DNA of 64,000 nt, taken from contig NZ_CP036455.1 in the NCBI RefSeq assembly GCF_004323735.1, positions 4,893,101 to 4,957,100 on the forward strand, in the 5' to 3' direction. Below, one piece after another: positions 25,579-34,527 of this stretch. Source of the DNA: Streptomonospora litoralis. Its GTDB lineage: Bacteria > Actinomycetota > Actinomycetes > Streptosporangiales > Streptosporangiaceae. Both the position numbers and the translations under genes were made by a program. Numbering within the stretch: position 1 is the first letter of the stretch; every line of letters begins with the position of its first letter. The notes beneath the pieces are model-generated. The model was not told the origin of the DNA. It was given only the letters and a program-made list of their open reading frames with translations, and ran no database searches.

Positions 25579-27429
25579 GTGACCAAGCAGGTCCAGCAGA
25601 TCGATCGCGTCATCATCCGCTTCGCAGGCGACTCCGGCGACGGCATGCAGCTGACCGGAGACCGGTTCACCCAGGAGACAGCGTCCTTCGGCAACGACCT
25701 GTCGACCCTGCCGAACTTCCCCGCGGAGATCCGCGCCCCGGCCGGCACACTGCCGGGCGTCTCCAGCTTCCAGCTCCACTTCGCGGACCACGACATCATG
25801 ACGCCGGGCGACGCGCCCAACGTGCTGGTGGCCATGAACCCGGCCGCCCTCAAGGCCAACGTCGAGGACGTGCCGCGCGGCGCCACGGTGATCGTCAACA
25901 CCGACGAGTTCACCAAGCGCAGCCTGGCCAAGGTGGGCTACGAAAGCGATCCGCTCTCCGACGGCTCACTGTCGGAGTACAAGGTCAGCCAGGTGCCGCT
26001 GACCTCGATGACGGTCAAGGCCCTCGAAGAGTTCGACATCTCGAAGAAGGACGCCCAACGCGCGAAGAACATGTTCGCGTTGGGTCTGCTGTCGTGGATG
26101 TACAACCGGCCCACCGAGGGCACGCTCGGGTTCCTGAAGTCGAAGTTCGCCGGCAAGCCCGAGATCCTCGCGGCGAACGTGGCGGCGTTCCAGGCCGGAT
26201 GGAACTTCGGCGAGACCACCGAGGACTTCGCGGTCTCCTACGAGATCAAGCCCGCACAGCTGCCCGTCGGCACCTACCGCAACATCACCGGCAACCTCGC
26301 GATCTCCTACGGCCTGGTCGCCGGATCGCAGCTGTCGGGTCTGCCGCTGTTCCTGGGCTCCTACCCGATCACCCCGGCCTCCGACATCCTGCACGAGCTG
26401 TCCCGGCACAAGCACATGGGCGTGCGCACGTTCCAGGCGGAGGACGAGATCGCCGGCGTCGGCGCCGCGCTGGGCGCCGCGTTCGGCGGTTCGCTGGGGG
26501 TCACGACCACGTCGGGGCCGGGCATGGTCCTCAAGGCGGAATCGCTGGGCCTGGCGGTGATGACCGAGCTGCCGCTGCTGGTCATCGATGTGCAGCGGGC
26601 CGGCCCCAGCACCGGCATGCCCACCAAGACCGAGCAGGCCGACCTGCTCATGGCGATGTTCGGGCGCAACGGCGAGTCCCCGGCCCCGGTGCTGGCTCCG
26701 CGGTCGCCCTCGGACTGCTTCGACATCGCGATCGAGGCCACCCGCATCGCCACCAAGTACCGCACGCCGGTGATCGTGCTCTCCGACGGCTACCTGGCCA
26801 ACGGCTCCGAGCCCTGGCGCATCCCCGAGGTCGCCACCCTGCCCGACCTCTCGGTGGACTTCGCCGAGGAGGCCAACGGCGCCGACGGCTCGTTCCAGCC
26901 CTACCTGCGCGACTCCGAGACGCTCGCCCGCCCGTGGGCGGTCCCGGGCACGCCGGGGCTGGAGCACCGCATCGGCGGCATCGAGAAGAGCGACGGCACC
27001 GGCAACATCTCCTACAGCCCGTCCAACCACGATCTGATGGTGCGCTCGCGCCAGGCGAAGATCGACGGCATCGCCCGCGACATCCCGGAACTGGAGGTCG
27101 ACGACCCCACCGGCGACGCCGAGGTCCTCGTCCTCGGCTGGGGCGGAACCTACGGGTCGATCGGAGCGGGCGTGCGCCGGGTGCGGCGGGCCGGGGGCAA
27201 AGTGGCCCAGGCCCATCTGCGCCACCTCAACCCCTTCCCGGAGAACCTGGGCGCGGTGCTGCGGTCCTACGACCGCGTGCTCGTCCCCGAGATCAACCTC
27301 GGCCAGCTGGCGATGCTGCTGCGCAGCCGGTTCCTGGTCGACATCGTGAGTTACACCAAGGTCAGCGGCCTGCCGTTCAAGGCGGAAGAGCTGGCCGGCG
27401 TGGTGCAGGAGGTCATCGACCGTGTCTGA
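25579..27429 (+). CDS. korA: 2-oxoacid:ferredoxin oxidoreductase subunit alpha (KorA, gamma-alpha fusion)
   Basis: This 616-residue protein joins an N-terminal gamma domain (FAGDSGDGMQLTGDRF near residues 15-30) to the alpha/pyrimidine-binding domain (YPITPASDI and TTSGPGMVLKAESLG). KorAB oxidatively decarboxylates 2-oxoglutarate to succinyl-CoA and reduces ferredoxin, an oxygen-tolerant alternative to the dehydrogenase complex in actinobacteria. GTG 25579 follows ACGAGGAGG with suitable spacing. The last 8 bases overlap korB. The preference for 2-oxoglutarate over pyruvate or branched oxoacids is by family analogy. Confidence 0.95.
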   Translation: MTKQVQQIDRVIIRFAGDSGDGMQLTGDRFTQETASFGNDLSTLPNFPAEIRAPAGTLPGVSSFQLHFADHDIMTPGDAPNVLVAMNPAALKANVEDVPRGATVIVNTDEFTKRSLAKVGYESDPLSDGSLSEYKVSQVPLTSMTVKALEEFDISKKDAQRAKNMFALGLLSWMYNRPTEGTLGFLKSKFAGKPEILAANVAAFQAGWNFGETTEDFAVSYEIKPAQLPVGTYRNITGNLAISYGLVAGSQLSGLPLFLGSYPITPASDILHELSRHKHMGVRTFQAEDEIAGVGAALGAAFGGSLGVTTTSGPGMVLKAESLGLAVMTELPLLVIDVQRAGPSTGMPTKTEQADLLMAMFGRNGESPAPVLAPRSPSDCFDIAIEATRIATKYRTPVIVLSDGYLANGSEPWRIPEVATLPDLSVDFAEEANGADGSFQPYLRDSETLARPWAVPGTPGLEHRIGGIEKSDGTGNISYSPSNHDLMVRSRQAKIDGIARDIPELEVDDPTGDAEVLVLGWGGTYGSIGAGVRRVRRAGGKVAQAHLRHLNPFPENLGAVLRSYDRVLVPEINLGQLAMLLRSRFLVDIVSYTKVSGLPFKAEELAGVVQEVIDRV

Positions 27430-28498
27430 GAGCAACGGCAACGGCAACGGCGCGGGTGAGGGCTTCAACGGCCTTCGGCTGGTCCCGCGCACCGACACCG
27501 AGTACAAGATGAAGGACTTCAAGTCCGACCAGGACGTGCGCTGGTGCCCGGGCTGCGGCGACTACGCGATCCTGGCCGCCTTCCAGGGGTTCCTGCCCGA
27601 GCTGGGCGTGCCCCGGGAGAACATCGTGATCGTCTCGGGCATCGGGTGCTCCTCGCGGTTCCCCTACTACCTGAGCACCTACGGCATGCACTCGATCCAC
27701 GGGCGTGCTCCGGCCATCGCCACCGGACTGGCGGCCAGCCGGCCCGACCTGTCGGTGTGGGTGATCACCGGTGACGGCGACGGCCTGTCCATCGGCGGCA
27801 ACCACCTCATCCACGCGCTGCGGCGCAACGTCAACATCAACGTGCTGCTGTTCAACAACCGCATCTACGGGCTGACCAAGGGCCAGTACTCGCCGACCTC
27901 GGAGGCGGGCAAGGTCACCAAGTCCTCGCCGATGGGGTCGCTGGACAACCCGTTCAACCCGGTTTCGCTGGCGCTGGGCGCGGAGGCCGGCTTCGTCGCG
28001 CGCACCGTCGACTCCGACCGCAAGCATGTCACCAGCGTGCTGCGCGCGGCAGCCGACCACGAGGGCGCGTCGTTCGTGGAGATCTACCAGAACTGCCCGA
28101 TCTTCAACGACGACGCGTTCGAGCCGCTGAAGGACCCGGGCGAGCGCGACATGCGGCTGCTGCGCATGGAGCACGGCGAGCCGCTGCGCATCGGCTCCGA
28201 CCGCGGCGTCGTCATGGGCGACTACGGCGAGCTGTCCGTGGCCGACACCGCCGAGGTGGGCGAGGACGCGCTGGTCCGCCACGACGCCCACCGGGAGGAC
28301 CCCGGCTATGCGTTCGCGCTGTCCCGCATGGACTACCCGGCGTTCGAGCACGTGCCGATCGGTGTCTTCCGCGATGTCGACCACCCCACCTACGACGGGC
28401 GGATGACCGAGCAGCTCGCCGCGGCCGAGACCGCCCGCGGCGGCGAGGCCGAGCTGGCCGCGCTGCTCTCCAGCGGCGACACCTGGACGGTGGGCTGA
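27422..28498 (+). CDS. korB: 2-oxoacid:ferredoxin oxidoreductase subunit beta (KorB)
   Basis: This 358-residue thiamine-diphosphate-binding subunit has WCPGCGDYAIL, with iron-sulfur or TPP-site cysteines, near residue 40. ITGDGDGLSIGGNHLIHALRR and NNRIYGLTKGQYSPTS bind ThDP-Mg and shape the active site, and IYQNCPIFND follows. It overlaps korA by 8 bases, so the subunits are coupled. A very strong hairpin follows the stop. A nearby ferredoxin gene would be expected as electron acceptor, but none is in this window. Confidence 0.95.
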   Translation: MSESNGNGNGAGEGFNGLRLVPRTDTEYKMKDFKSDQDVRWCPGCGDYAILAAFQGFLPELGVPRENIVIVSGIGCSSRFPYYLSTYGMHSIHGRAPAIATGLAASRPDLSVWVITGDGDGLSIGGNHLIHALRRNVNINVLLFNNRIYGLTKGQYSPTSEAGKVTKSSPMGSLDNPFNPVSLALGAEAGFVARTVDSDRKHVTSVLRAAADHEGASFVEIYQNCPIFNDDAFEPLKDPGERDMRLLRMEHGEPLRIGSDRGVVMGDYGELSVADTAEVGEDALVRHDAHREDPGYAFALSRMDYPAFEHVPIGVFRDVDHPTYDGRMTEQLAAAETARGGEAELAALLSSGDTWTVG

Positions 28499-28517
28499 GT
28501 CGGCGCCGCGTCCTTCC

Positions 28518-28560
28518 GCGGCGGCGGGCGGCTGCGCAGAGCGCGGCCGCCCGCCGCCGC
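28518..28560 (+). terminator. strong terminator hairpin after korB
   Basis: GCGGCGGCGGGCGGC pairs perfectly (15 bp) with GCCGCCCGCCGCCGC around a 13-base loop, starting 20 bases past the korB stop and followed by TTCC. Confidence 0.75.
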
Positions 28561-28576
28561 TTCCGGGGGCTTCGCG

Positions 28577-28632
28577 CGCGGTTCGTACGCCGCGGTTCGG
28601 GCACCGCGGTTCGGGCACCGCGGTTCGGGCAC
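28577..28632. repeat. 14-bp tandem repeat, three exact units plus one degenerate
   Basis: CGCGGTTCGGGCAC is repeated at 28591, 28605 and 28619, after a degenerate unit at 28577. It lies in the gap 28499-28814 between korB and the acyl-CoA ligase. That gap otherwise shows only the terminator and a ribosome site. Confidence 0.8.
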
Positions 28633-28814
28633 CCGGCACCGGGGCGGCGGCCGCGCGGCGCGGTCGGAGGGGGTCCCCGGCGCCGACCGGGGCGGCGCTG
28701 TCCACAGGCCGGGCGCGCGTCTGGCCTAGCGGCACCCCGGCGCCCTACGTTGGTGAGTGCGCCACGCCACAGCAGCGGCGGCAGGCGTACCCCGATACGG
28801 CGGTGGGAGGCGGT

Positions 28815-30356
28815 ATGGGAGCCGACGAGTCGGCACTGGCCAGGGCGAGCACGGTCGACGGCGTGCTGCGGCGCACTGCCGCGCGGTCGCCGGACCGCGT
28901 AGCGCTGCGGTTCGGCGACCGGGAGTGGACGTTCGCCGAGCTGGACCGGGGCGCCACGCGGGTGGCGGCGTGGCTGCTGGGCCTCGGGCTCACCCGCATG
29001 GACCGCGTCGCCGCCTACGGGCACAACTCCGACGCCTACCTGCTGGCCTTTCTTGGCTGCGCCCGCGCCGGTCTGGTGCATGTTCCCGTGAACCAGAACC
29101 TGGGCGGCGCCGAACTCAGCTACCTGCTGGCCCAGTCGGGCAGCATCGTGGTACTCGCCGATCCCAAGCTGGCCGGGCGGATCGAGGAGGTCCGGGCGCA
29201 GATCCCCGCCCGCGACGTGCTGGCGCTGCGCGGCTCCGAGGAGTCGGCGCTGGAGGTCGCGCGCGATCCCGACTCGCCCGAGGACCTGTTCACCGACGTC
29301 GCCGACACCGATGTGGTGCAGCTCCTCTACACCTCGGGCACCACCTCGGCACCCAAGGGCGCGATGATGACCCACCGCGCGCTGGTGCACGAGTACGTGA
29401 GCTGCCTGCACGCCCTCGACGTCGGCGAGGGCGACCGCATGCTGCACGCGCTGCCGCTGTACCACTCCGCGCAGATGCACGTGTTCCTGATGCCCGCGCT
29501 GGCGGCAGGGGCCTATAGCGAGATCGTCGAGACCCCCGAGCCCGCCGACCTGCTGCGCCGTATCGAGGAGAACGGCATCACGTCGTTCTTCGCGGCGCCG
29601 ACGGTCTGGGCGGCGTTGTCGAACCACGCCGACTTCGCCGTACGCGACCTCTCGGGGTTGGCGAAGGCCTACTACGGCGCCGCGATCATGCCGGTGCCGG
29701 TGCTGGAGCGCATCCGCGCCCGGCATCCCGGAATCGGCTTCTACAACTGCTTCGGGCAGAGCGAGATCGGACCGCTCGCCACGGTGCTGCGCCCCGAGGA
29801 GCACGTCGCGGGCCGCATGGACTCCTGCGGGCGCCCGGTGCTCTTCGTGGAGGCGCGCCTGGTCGACGAGGAGGGCGCCGACGTCGCCCCGGGCGAGCGC
29901 GGCGAGGTCGTCTACCGTTCTCCGCAGCTGTGCGAGGGCTACTGGGACAAGCCCGAGGAGACCAAGGAGGCTTTCCGCGACGGCTGGTTCCGCTCGGGCG
30001 ACATCGCCCGGCGCGACTCCGAGGGCTATTTCACGATCGTGGACCGGGTGAAAGACGTCATCAACACCGGCGGTGTGCTGGTGGCCCCCCGCGAGGTCGA
30101 GGACGTGCTCTACCGGCACTCGTCGATCGCGGAGGTCGCGGTGATCTCGGTGCCCGATCCCGCCTGGGGCGAGGCCGTCACTGCGGTGGCGGTACTGAAG
30201 GGACCGGCGACCGAGGACGAGCTGATCGGGTTCGTCCGCGAGCGGCTGGCCGGCTTCAAGACGCCCAAACGGGTGCACATGGTGGAGGAGCTGCCGCGCA
30301 ACGCCAGCGGCAAGCTGCTCAAACGAGTGCTGCGAGAGCACTTCAGCAGAGGGTGA
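28815..30356 (+). CDS. acyl-CoA synthetase, AMP-forming (FadD-like)
   Basis: This 513-residue ANL-superfamily ligase activates a carboxylic acid to acyl-AMP and then acyl-CoA. Motifs in order are TSGTTSAPKGAMMTH near 172, NCFGQSEIGP near 315, GWFRSGDIA near 395, DRVKDVINTGG, and a C-terminal NASGKLLKRVLR with the catalytic lysine. ATG 28815 has GGGAGGCGGT directly upstream. Medium- or long-chain fatty acids are likely substrates, but acid-binding residues cannot be judged by eye. The gene appears monocistronic, between korB's terminator and an NAD(P)-binding gene 148 bases on. Confidence 0.93.
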   Translation: MGADESALARASTVDGVLRRTAARSPDRVALRFGDREWTFAELDRGATRVAAWLLGLGLTRMDRVAAYGHNSDAYLLAFLGCARAGLVHVPVNQNLGGAELSYLLAQSGSIVVLADPKLAGRIEEVRAQIPARDVLALRGSEESALEVARDPDSPEDLFTDVADTDVVQLLYTSGTTSAPKGAMMTHRALVHEYVSCLHALDVGEGDRMLHALPLYHSAQMHVFLMPALAAGAYSEIVETPEPADLLRRIEENGITSFFAAPTVWAALSNHADFAVRDLSGLAKAYYGAAIMPVPVLERIRARHPGIGFYNCFGQSEIGPLATVLRPEEHVAGRMDSCGRPVLFVEARLVDEEGADVAPGERGEVVYRSPQLCEGYWDKPEETKEAFRDGWFRSGDIARRDSEGYFTIVDRVKDVINTGGVLVAPREVEDVLYRHSSIAEVAVISVPDPAWGEAVTAVAVLKGPATEDELIGFVRERLAGFKTPKRVHMVEELPRNASGKLLKRVLREHFSRG

Positions 30357-30504
30357 GGGGCGCCTGCGCCCGGCTCGGAGCAAGCCGTGCGGCCTGTGCG
30401 CGGGGCACTCAGACGCCGCTTCCGCGCCGCGCGCTCCGCACGCGCGACACCGCGCGGGCCTCGTGCTGTGCGGCGCGATTCCCGCCAGGGCATAGCCTGC
30501 GGGT

Positions 30505-31167
30505 ATGCGAATTGTGATCGCCGGAGGACACGGCAAGATCGCGCTGCGGCTCGAACGGCTTCTGGCCGACCGCGGCGACACACCGGTGGGCCTCATCCGC
30601 AACCCCGACCATGCCGAGGACGTGCGCGCCGCGGGTGCCGAGCCGGTCGTCATCGACCTGGAGAACACCACGGCCACCCAGCTCACCGAGAAGGTCATGG
30701 GCGCCGATGCGGTGGTGTTCGCCGCGGGCGCCGGACCGGGCAGCGGCGCCGACCGCAAGTCCACAGTCGACCGCGGCGCGGCTCGGCTGCTGGCCGACGC
30801 CGCCTCGCTGGCGGGCGTCCGGCGCTACATCATGGTCTCGGCCATCGGGGTGGACGACGGCCCTGCGCCCGGCTCCGAACCGGTGTGGGCGGCTTACGTC
30901 GAGGCCAAGCGCGCCGCGGACGACGACCTGCGCCAGCGGAGCCTGGAGACCGACTGGACCATCCTGCGTCCGGGGCGCCTCACCGAGGATCCGGGAACCG
31001 GATCGGTCCGGCTCGCGCCGAAGGTGGAGCGGGCGGAGATCCCGCGGGAGGACGTCGCCGCGGTCGTCGTCGCGCTGCTCGACGAACCCGCCACCGTGGG
31101 CCATGTGCTTGAGGTGGTGGGCGGCACCACGCCGATCGCCGATGCGGTCCAAGCCGCCGGATCGTAG
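30505..31167 (+). CDS. NAD(P)-binding atypical SDR (YwnB/NmrA-like)
   Basis: This 220-residue Rossmann-fold protein starts MRIVIAGGHGKIALRLERLL, with the short-chain atypical nucleotide motif GGHGKI at 7-12. VVFAAGAGPGSGADRK follows, then YIMVSAIGVDD and a substrate-domain end. Members act as NAD(P)H-dependent reductases or redox-sensing proteins. The active-site Tyr-Lys pair of classical SDRs is not evident. The role is unknown. Confidence 0.85.
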   Translation: MRIVIAGGHGKIALRLERLLADRGDTPVGLIRNPDHAEDVRAAGAEPVVIDLENTTATQLTEKVMGADAVVFAAGAGPGSGADRKSTVDRGAARLLADAASLAGVRRYIMVSAIGVDDGPAPGSEPVWAAYVEAKRAADDDLRQRSLETDWTILRPGRLTEDPGTGSVRLAPKVERAEIPREDVAAVVVALLDEPATVGHVLEVVGGTTPIADAVQAAGS

Positions 31168-31320
31168 CCGTTCGCGGACTTCTGGCTAGAAGTCTCGCAA
31201 AGAAGGCATGATGGGTTGCGGACGGAGCCCGGCGGAGTGACTCCTCGGCTGATGCGGACGGTGAGCGCCGCTCGACGGGCAGGCGAGTGCCGCACAGAGC
31301 AGATAGGTACGGTTGGACTA

Positions 31321-31863
31321 ATGAGCGTCACGCAGGTCGTGAGGGACAGCACCGTCGTCGAGCACGCGAAGGTCGCCGCGCAGCAGAAGCGCCGGATGTT
31401 CATCGTGCAGCTGGACGTCGACAGTTACGACGAGGCGTCGAGCAAGGTCCGCCCCGGGCTGACCCGCATCCTGGAGGGGATCGAGGAGGCCGGGTGGCGG
31501 CTGGACCAGATGGCGCCCAGCTCGGGCGAAGAAGGTGCGTCGGCGCGGTTGTTCATCTTCCGCCCCGACTCCGCCGGCGGCAGGGGCCAGGAGGTCCCCG
31601 ACCACACCACCGGGCAGCAGCAGGCCTACCAGCAGCACCCCACCGGCGCCCAGCATCCGCAGCAGCCGGACCCCTACGCCGGCTACCAGTACCCGAGCGG
31701 GCAGCAGTACAGCCAGGGCTACCAGCAGCAGTATCAGCAGCAGTACCCGGGCTACGGACAGCAGCAGTACCCCGGTTACGGTCAGCAGCCGCATCCGGGT
31801 TACGGACACCAGCAGCCCGGCTACGGGCAGCAGTACCCGGGGTACGGGCAGCAAGGCTGGTGA
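31321..31863 (+). CDS. small protein with prion-like Gln/Gly/Tyr/Pro-rich tail
   Basis: The 180-residue product has two parts. Residues 1-82 form a compact domain: AKVAAQQKRRMFIVQLDVDSY, ILEGIEEAGWRLDQ and ARLFIFRP suggest a beta-alpha-beta fold. Residues 90-180 are a low-complexity tail of PGYGQQ-type repeats (QQYPGYGQQ, HPGYGHQQ, QYPGYGQQGW), almost only Q, Y, G and P. Such tails drive phase separation or multivalent binding in other proteins. ATG 31321 was chosen because the folded domain begins there. No function recognised. Confidence 0.75.
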   Translation: MSVTQVVRDSTVVEHAKVAAQQKRRMFIVQLDVDSYDEASSKVRPGLTRILEGIEEAGWRLDQMAPSSGEEGASARLFIFRPDSAGGRGQEVPDHTTGQQQAYQQHPTGAQHPQQPDPYAGYQYPSGQQYSQGYQQQYQQQYPGYGQQQYPGYGQQPHPGYGHQQPGYGQQYPGYGQQGW

Positions 31864-31929
31864 CCGCGCCTTCGGCTTGAGACGGCGGTTGCGGCCGCAA
31901 CCGGCCCGACCGACCGGCGGAGATTCCAC

Positions 31930-31960
31930 AACGGCCCGTGTGCGTGGCACCCGGGCCGTT
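31930..31960 (+). terminator. terminator hairpin after the Q/G/Y-rich protein gene
   Basis: AACGGCCCG pairs perfectly with CGGGCCGTT around a 13-base loop, 67 bases past the stop. The rest of the gap 31864-32231 shows an AT-richer promoter-like patch at 32110-32170 ahead of the next gene. Confidence 0.65.
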
Positions 31961-32231
31961 CGCATGTCCGAGGACGGCGGCGCGCGGACGGCCGACCGGA
32001 GCGCGCGTGCCCGTGCTGGACGCGAATCGCGGCCGCCGGCGGTGCGCCGACCGCCCAAGCGAAACGTCCGTTCTGCACCAAGGGCCGGATCTCCGCAGGT
32101 CAGAGGCAGAATAATCATCGCTCTTTTGCCCGTAATCACGTGACGCGCTGCGGCAACTACGTTAGGTTACTTGTCGCGGGCGGAGAGAGCCGCCGCCTGC
32201 AAGAGCTTCCCGTACTTCCGAGAGGATTCCC

Positions 32232-32441
32232 ATGAAGCGCATCGCCAAGGTTTCCGGCCTCGTCGCCGCGACGGCCCTCGCCCTGGGCGCCATGGCCGGC
32301 ACCGCCAGCGCCGACAACAACGCCGAGGTGCAGAACATCACCGTCCCGGTCTGCGTCGACCTGCTCCAGGCCTCGGGCTTCGCCCCCGACGGCTGCAGCG
32401 TCGTCGACGTGCACGACGAGAAGGGCATCGGCGTCAGCTGA
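32232..32441 (+). CDS. small secreted two-cysteine peptide
   Basis: This 69-residue precursor has GAGAGGATTCCC just before ATG 32232. The signal peptide MKRIAKVSGLVAATALALGA ends about GTASA, leaving a mature peptide of roughly 42 residues: VQNITVPVCVDLLQASGF, then PDGCSVVDVHD, with cysteines at 41 and 55. It recalls the four-gene array at 20-21 kb and chaplins in size and export, but the sequence is different and more acidic. A terminator follows. The upstream GTTAGGTTAC at about 32160 resembles half an iron box, which is weak. Confidence 0.72.
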   Translation: MKRIAKVSGLVAATALALGAMAGTASADNNAEVQNITVPVCVDLLQASGFAPDGCSVVDVHDEKGIGVS

Positions 32442-32463
32442 CTCGGGCGCGCCAGCGCACCAG

Positions 32464-32493
32464 AGGCCCGGGCGGGAGCGGCCGCCCGGGCCT
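32464..32493 (+). terminator. terminator after the small secreted peptide gene
   Basis: AGGCCCGGGCGG pairs perfectly (12 bp) with CCGCCCGGGCCT around a 6-base loop, 22 bases past the stop, followed by TCGCAGTCT. Confidence 0.8.
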
Positions 32494-32638
32494 TCGCAGT
32501 CTCGGGGGCGGGAGAAACGACGGCAGATACCGGGACACATACCGCCGGAATGGGCGCGCTTCCCGGGAAATCGCAGCGTACTCGCCCGTAACCGAACACG
32601 GGGCTGAATACTGGTCTCCATGCAGCAAAGGAGGCAGT

Positions 32639-33256
32639 ATGGCAGTCATGAGCATCGGGAAGACGGATCCTCCCGTCCAGCGCCTGACAGTGGACGACCT
32701 GGCACGCATGCCCGACGACGGCAGGCGCTACGAGCTGGTCGACGGGAGGCTTGACGTGTCTCCGGCACCGGTTTTCCTGCACACCCTCATCGAGTCCCGA
32801 CTGAACACCTACCTGGGGATGACCGCTCCGCAGGAATACCTCGTCCTGAACGGATTGGGTATCAACTTCAACGCCGACCGCACCCACCATCGCATCCCTG
32901 ATGTAGTGGTACTCCGCTCTCAGGACGCCGAGCACCCCTACATCACGCGTCCGCCCGTGCTCGCCGTCGAGGTCGTATCCCCGGAGAGTGTGCTGCGCGA
33001 CAACCACACCAAGCGCCGCGAATACGCCGACTTCGGCATCGAGTCCTACTGGATCATCAACCCGGCTCCGGACAAGACCGGCATCTCCGAACTCCGGCTG
33101 GAGAACGGCCAGTACGTCGAGGCCCGCCAGGTCCACGGCGAGGACCTCTTCGAGACGGAACTCCCCTTCCCCGTCCGGCTGGTACCGCACTGGCTCACGG
33201 CCGACGGCGACTGGCGCAGCCACATCGGCGGCGAACAGCCCACCCCCAACGCCTGA
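32639..33256 (+). CDS. Uma2-family (DUF820) PD-(D/E)xK nuclease-fold protein
   Basis: This 205-residue protein starts at ATG 32639 behind a near-ideal AAAGGAGG. It opens LTVDDLARMPDDGRRYELVDG, the Uma2 start. The nuclease-fold residues line up as IPDVVVL (Asp88), AVEVVSP (Glu111) and HTKRREYADFGIESYWIIN (Lys125). Uma2 proteins are abundant in cyanobacteria and actinobacteria. Nuclease activity is predicted, but biological roles are mostly unproven. No methyltransferase or other partner is adjacent. Confidence 0.9.
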   Translation: MAVMSIGKTDPPVQRLTVDDLARMPDDGRRYELVDGRLDVSPAPVFLHTLIESRLNTYLGMTAPQEYLVLNGLGINFNADRTHHRIPDVVVLRSQDAEHPYITRPPVLAVEVVSPESVLRDNHTKRREYADFGIESYWIINPAPDKTGISELRLENGQYVEARQVHGEDLFETELPFPVRLVPHWLTADGDWRSHIGGEQPTPNA

Positions 33257-33347
33257 CCCCGTTGCCGGCGCCGCAGTCGGCACCGGCAACGGGCTCGCCT
33301 TCTCCCCTGGTGATACGGAGCAGGGCCGACGTGCCCGCGGCCGGGAT

Positions 33348-33917
33348 TCAGCCGCCTCCGAGACTGCGACTGCGCGTGCGCGCGGTCGCGACGACGAGGC
33401 GCAGCACGGCGCCGATCATCACCAGGTTCAACACCATCTGCACCGTCACGGAGACGCGGGCCGCCTGGGTGAGCGGGACGACGTCGCCGAACCCGACGGT
33501 GGCGAAGACGGTGACGGCGAAGTACAGGGCGTCGAAGCGGCTCAGCGGCTCGGTGAACGCGTCAGGGGCGGCGGCGGAATGTGCGACGTAGGCGGCCGCC
33601 CAGCCCAGCAGGTACACAGCGCTGAGGAAACCGATCGCGGCGAACGCGCGCAGTTGCGGCCGGGGAGCCCGCGAGATCGCCCGGATCTGCCAGACCACGA
33701 GCACCGAGAGCAGCAGCAGCGCGCCCAGCGTCCGCAGCACAGGATGCCGGTCGGCGTCCAGGTCCAGCGGCGCGAGGGCGTAGAGCGCGATCAGGACGGC
33801 GTCGGCGAGGAAGGTCACCAGCACGGTTTCGGCAACCGGCCACGCGTCTCGACGGACACGGCCCTGGTCCGCGGGCAGACCGGAGGAATCGCCGGCGGAT
33901 CCCCCGAATGCGTTCAC
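33348..33917 (-). CDS. two-pore-helix potassium channel family protein
   Basis: This 189-residue membrane protein has four hydrophobic segments. The last pair flanks a pore loop TVFATVGFGDVVP (136-148) with the K+ filter TVGFGD at 140-145. No RCK/TrkA-N domain follows, so it would be a small KcsA-like channel with two extra N-terminal helices. TVGFGD rather than TVGYGD is a common variant that still conducts K+. It converges with the Uma2 gene and is not in an obvious operon. Confidence 0.88.
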   Translation of the reverse strand: MNAFGGSAGDSSGLPADQGRVRRDAWPVAETVLVTFLADAVLIALYALAPLDLDADRHPVLRTLGALLLLSVLVVWQIRAISRAPRPQLRAFAAIGFLSAVYLLGWAAAYVAHSAAAPDAFTEPLSRFDALYFAVTVFATVGFGDVVPLTQAARVSVTVQMVLNLVMIGAVLRLVVATARTRSRSLGGG

Positions 33918-34043
33918 CCCGCCAGTCCACCACCCTCGGCACCGACGGGGCGGGCCGCCACACCGGTGGCGCAGGAGCCGCGAGCACGGCTCACCGGCGG
34001 TGCCGGTGCCTCCGACCGCCTCTCCTGCCGCACCTGAGCGGCC

Positions 34044-34415
34044 TCATTCCGGCGTGTGGCAGACCGCCTCCACATTGTTGCCGTCGGGATCGCGGACGAA
34101 GGCCGCGTAGTAGTGCGGGTGGTACTCCGGCCACAGGCGGGGCGTATGCAGCACTTCCGCACCCGCTGCGGCCGCCGCGGCGTGGAAGGCGTCGACTGCC
34201 GCACGGTCGGAGGCGGCGAAGCCGACATGGACCTCGCGCGCCGGGCCTTCGGTGACGGCCGGGCCCACCCAGAAGGCCGGGTGGTCGCCGCCGTAGGCGA
34301 CCGCGTGGTCGCCGAAGTCCATAACGCGCCGCCACCCCAGAGGAGCGAGGACGGTGTCGTAGAAACCGGTGGCGGCCGCCATATCGGCGACCTGCAGGGA
34401 CATATGGTCGATCAT
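34044..34415 (-). CDS. VOC (glyoxalase/bleomycin-resistance fold) family protein
   Basis: This 123-residue protein starts MIDHMSLQVADMAAATGFYD and ends DPDGNNVEAVCHTPE, the typical first and last strands of the vicinal-oxygen-chelate fold. The His at 4 and Glu near 117 are candidate metal ligands. LRPPLW-type features of known resistance proteins are absent, so the substrate is unknown. ATG 34415 was chosen because the fold begins there. Confidence 0.88.
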   Translation of the reverse strand: MIDHMSLQVADMAAATGFYDTVLAPLGWRRVMDFGDHAVAYGGDHPAFWVGPAVTEGPAREVHVGFAASDRAAVDAFHAAAAAAGAEVLHTPRLWPEYHPHYYAAFVRDPDGNNVEAVCHTPE

Positions 34416-34527
34416 GTGTGAAGTGTCGCACCCGCCGCGGACATTCCCCGGGGGTCCGCCCGCGGCACCGCGGACTCGCCGCGCTTCCTGACACAGGATG
34501 GCAGGAAGGAGGCGCACAATCGTCGCC

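Noticed and set aside
28499-28632. CRISPR array in the 14-bp repeats
   Set aside because: The units are adjacent without spacers, and no cas genes exist in the window.
32155-32170. Iron box before the small secreted peptide (GTTAGGTTAC)
   Set aside because: Only one half of the palindrome is present.
34498-34527. Upstream ATG as the start of the oxidase-like protein
   Set aside because: It adds only a basic ten-residue lead over the ribosome-site-like GGAAGGAGG. The conserved part starts at 34528.
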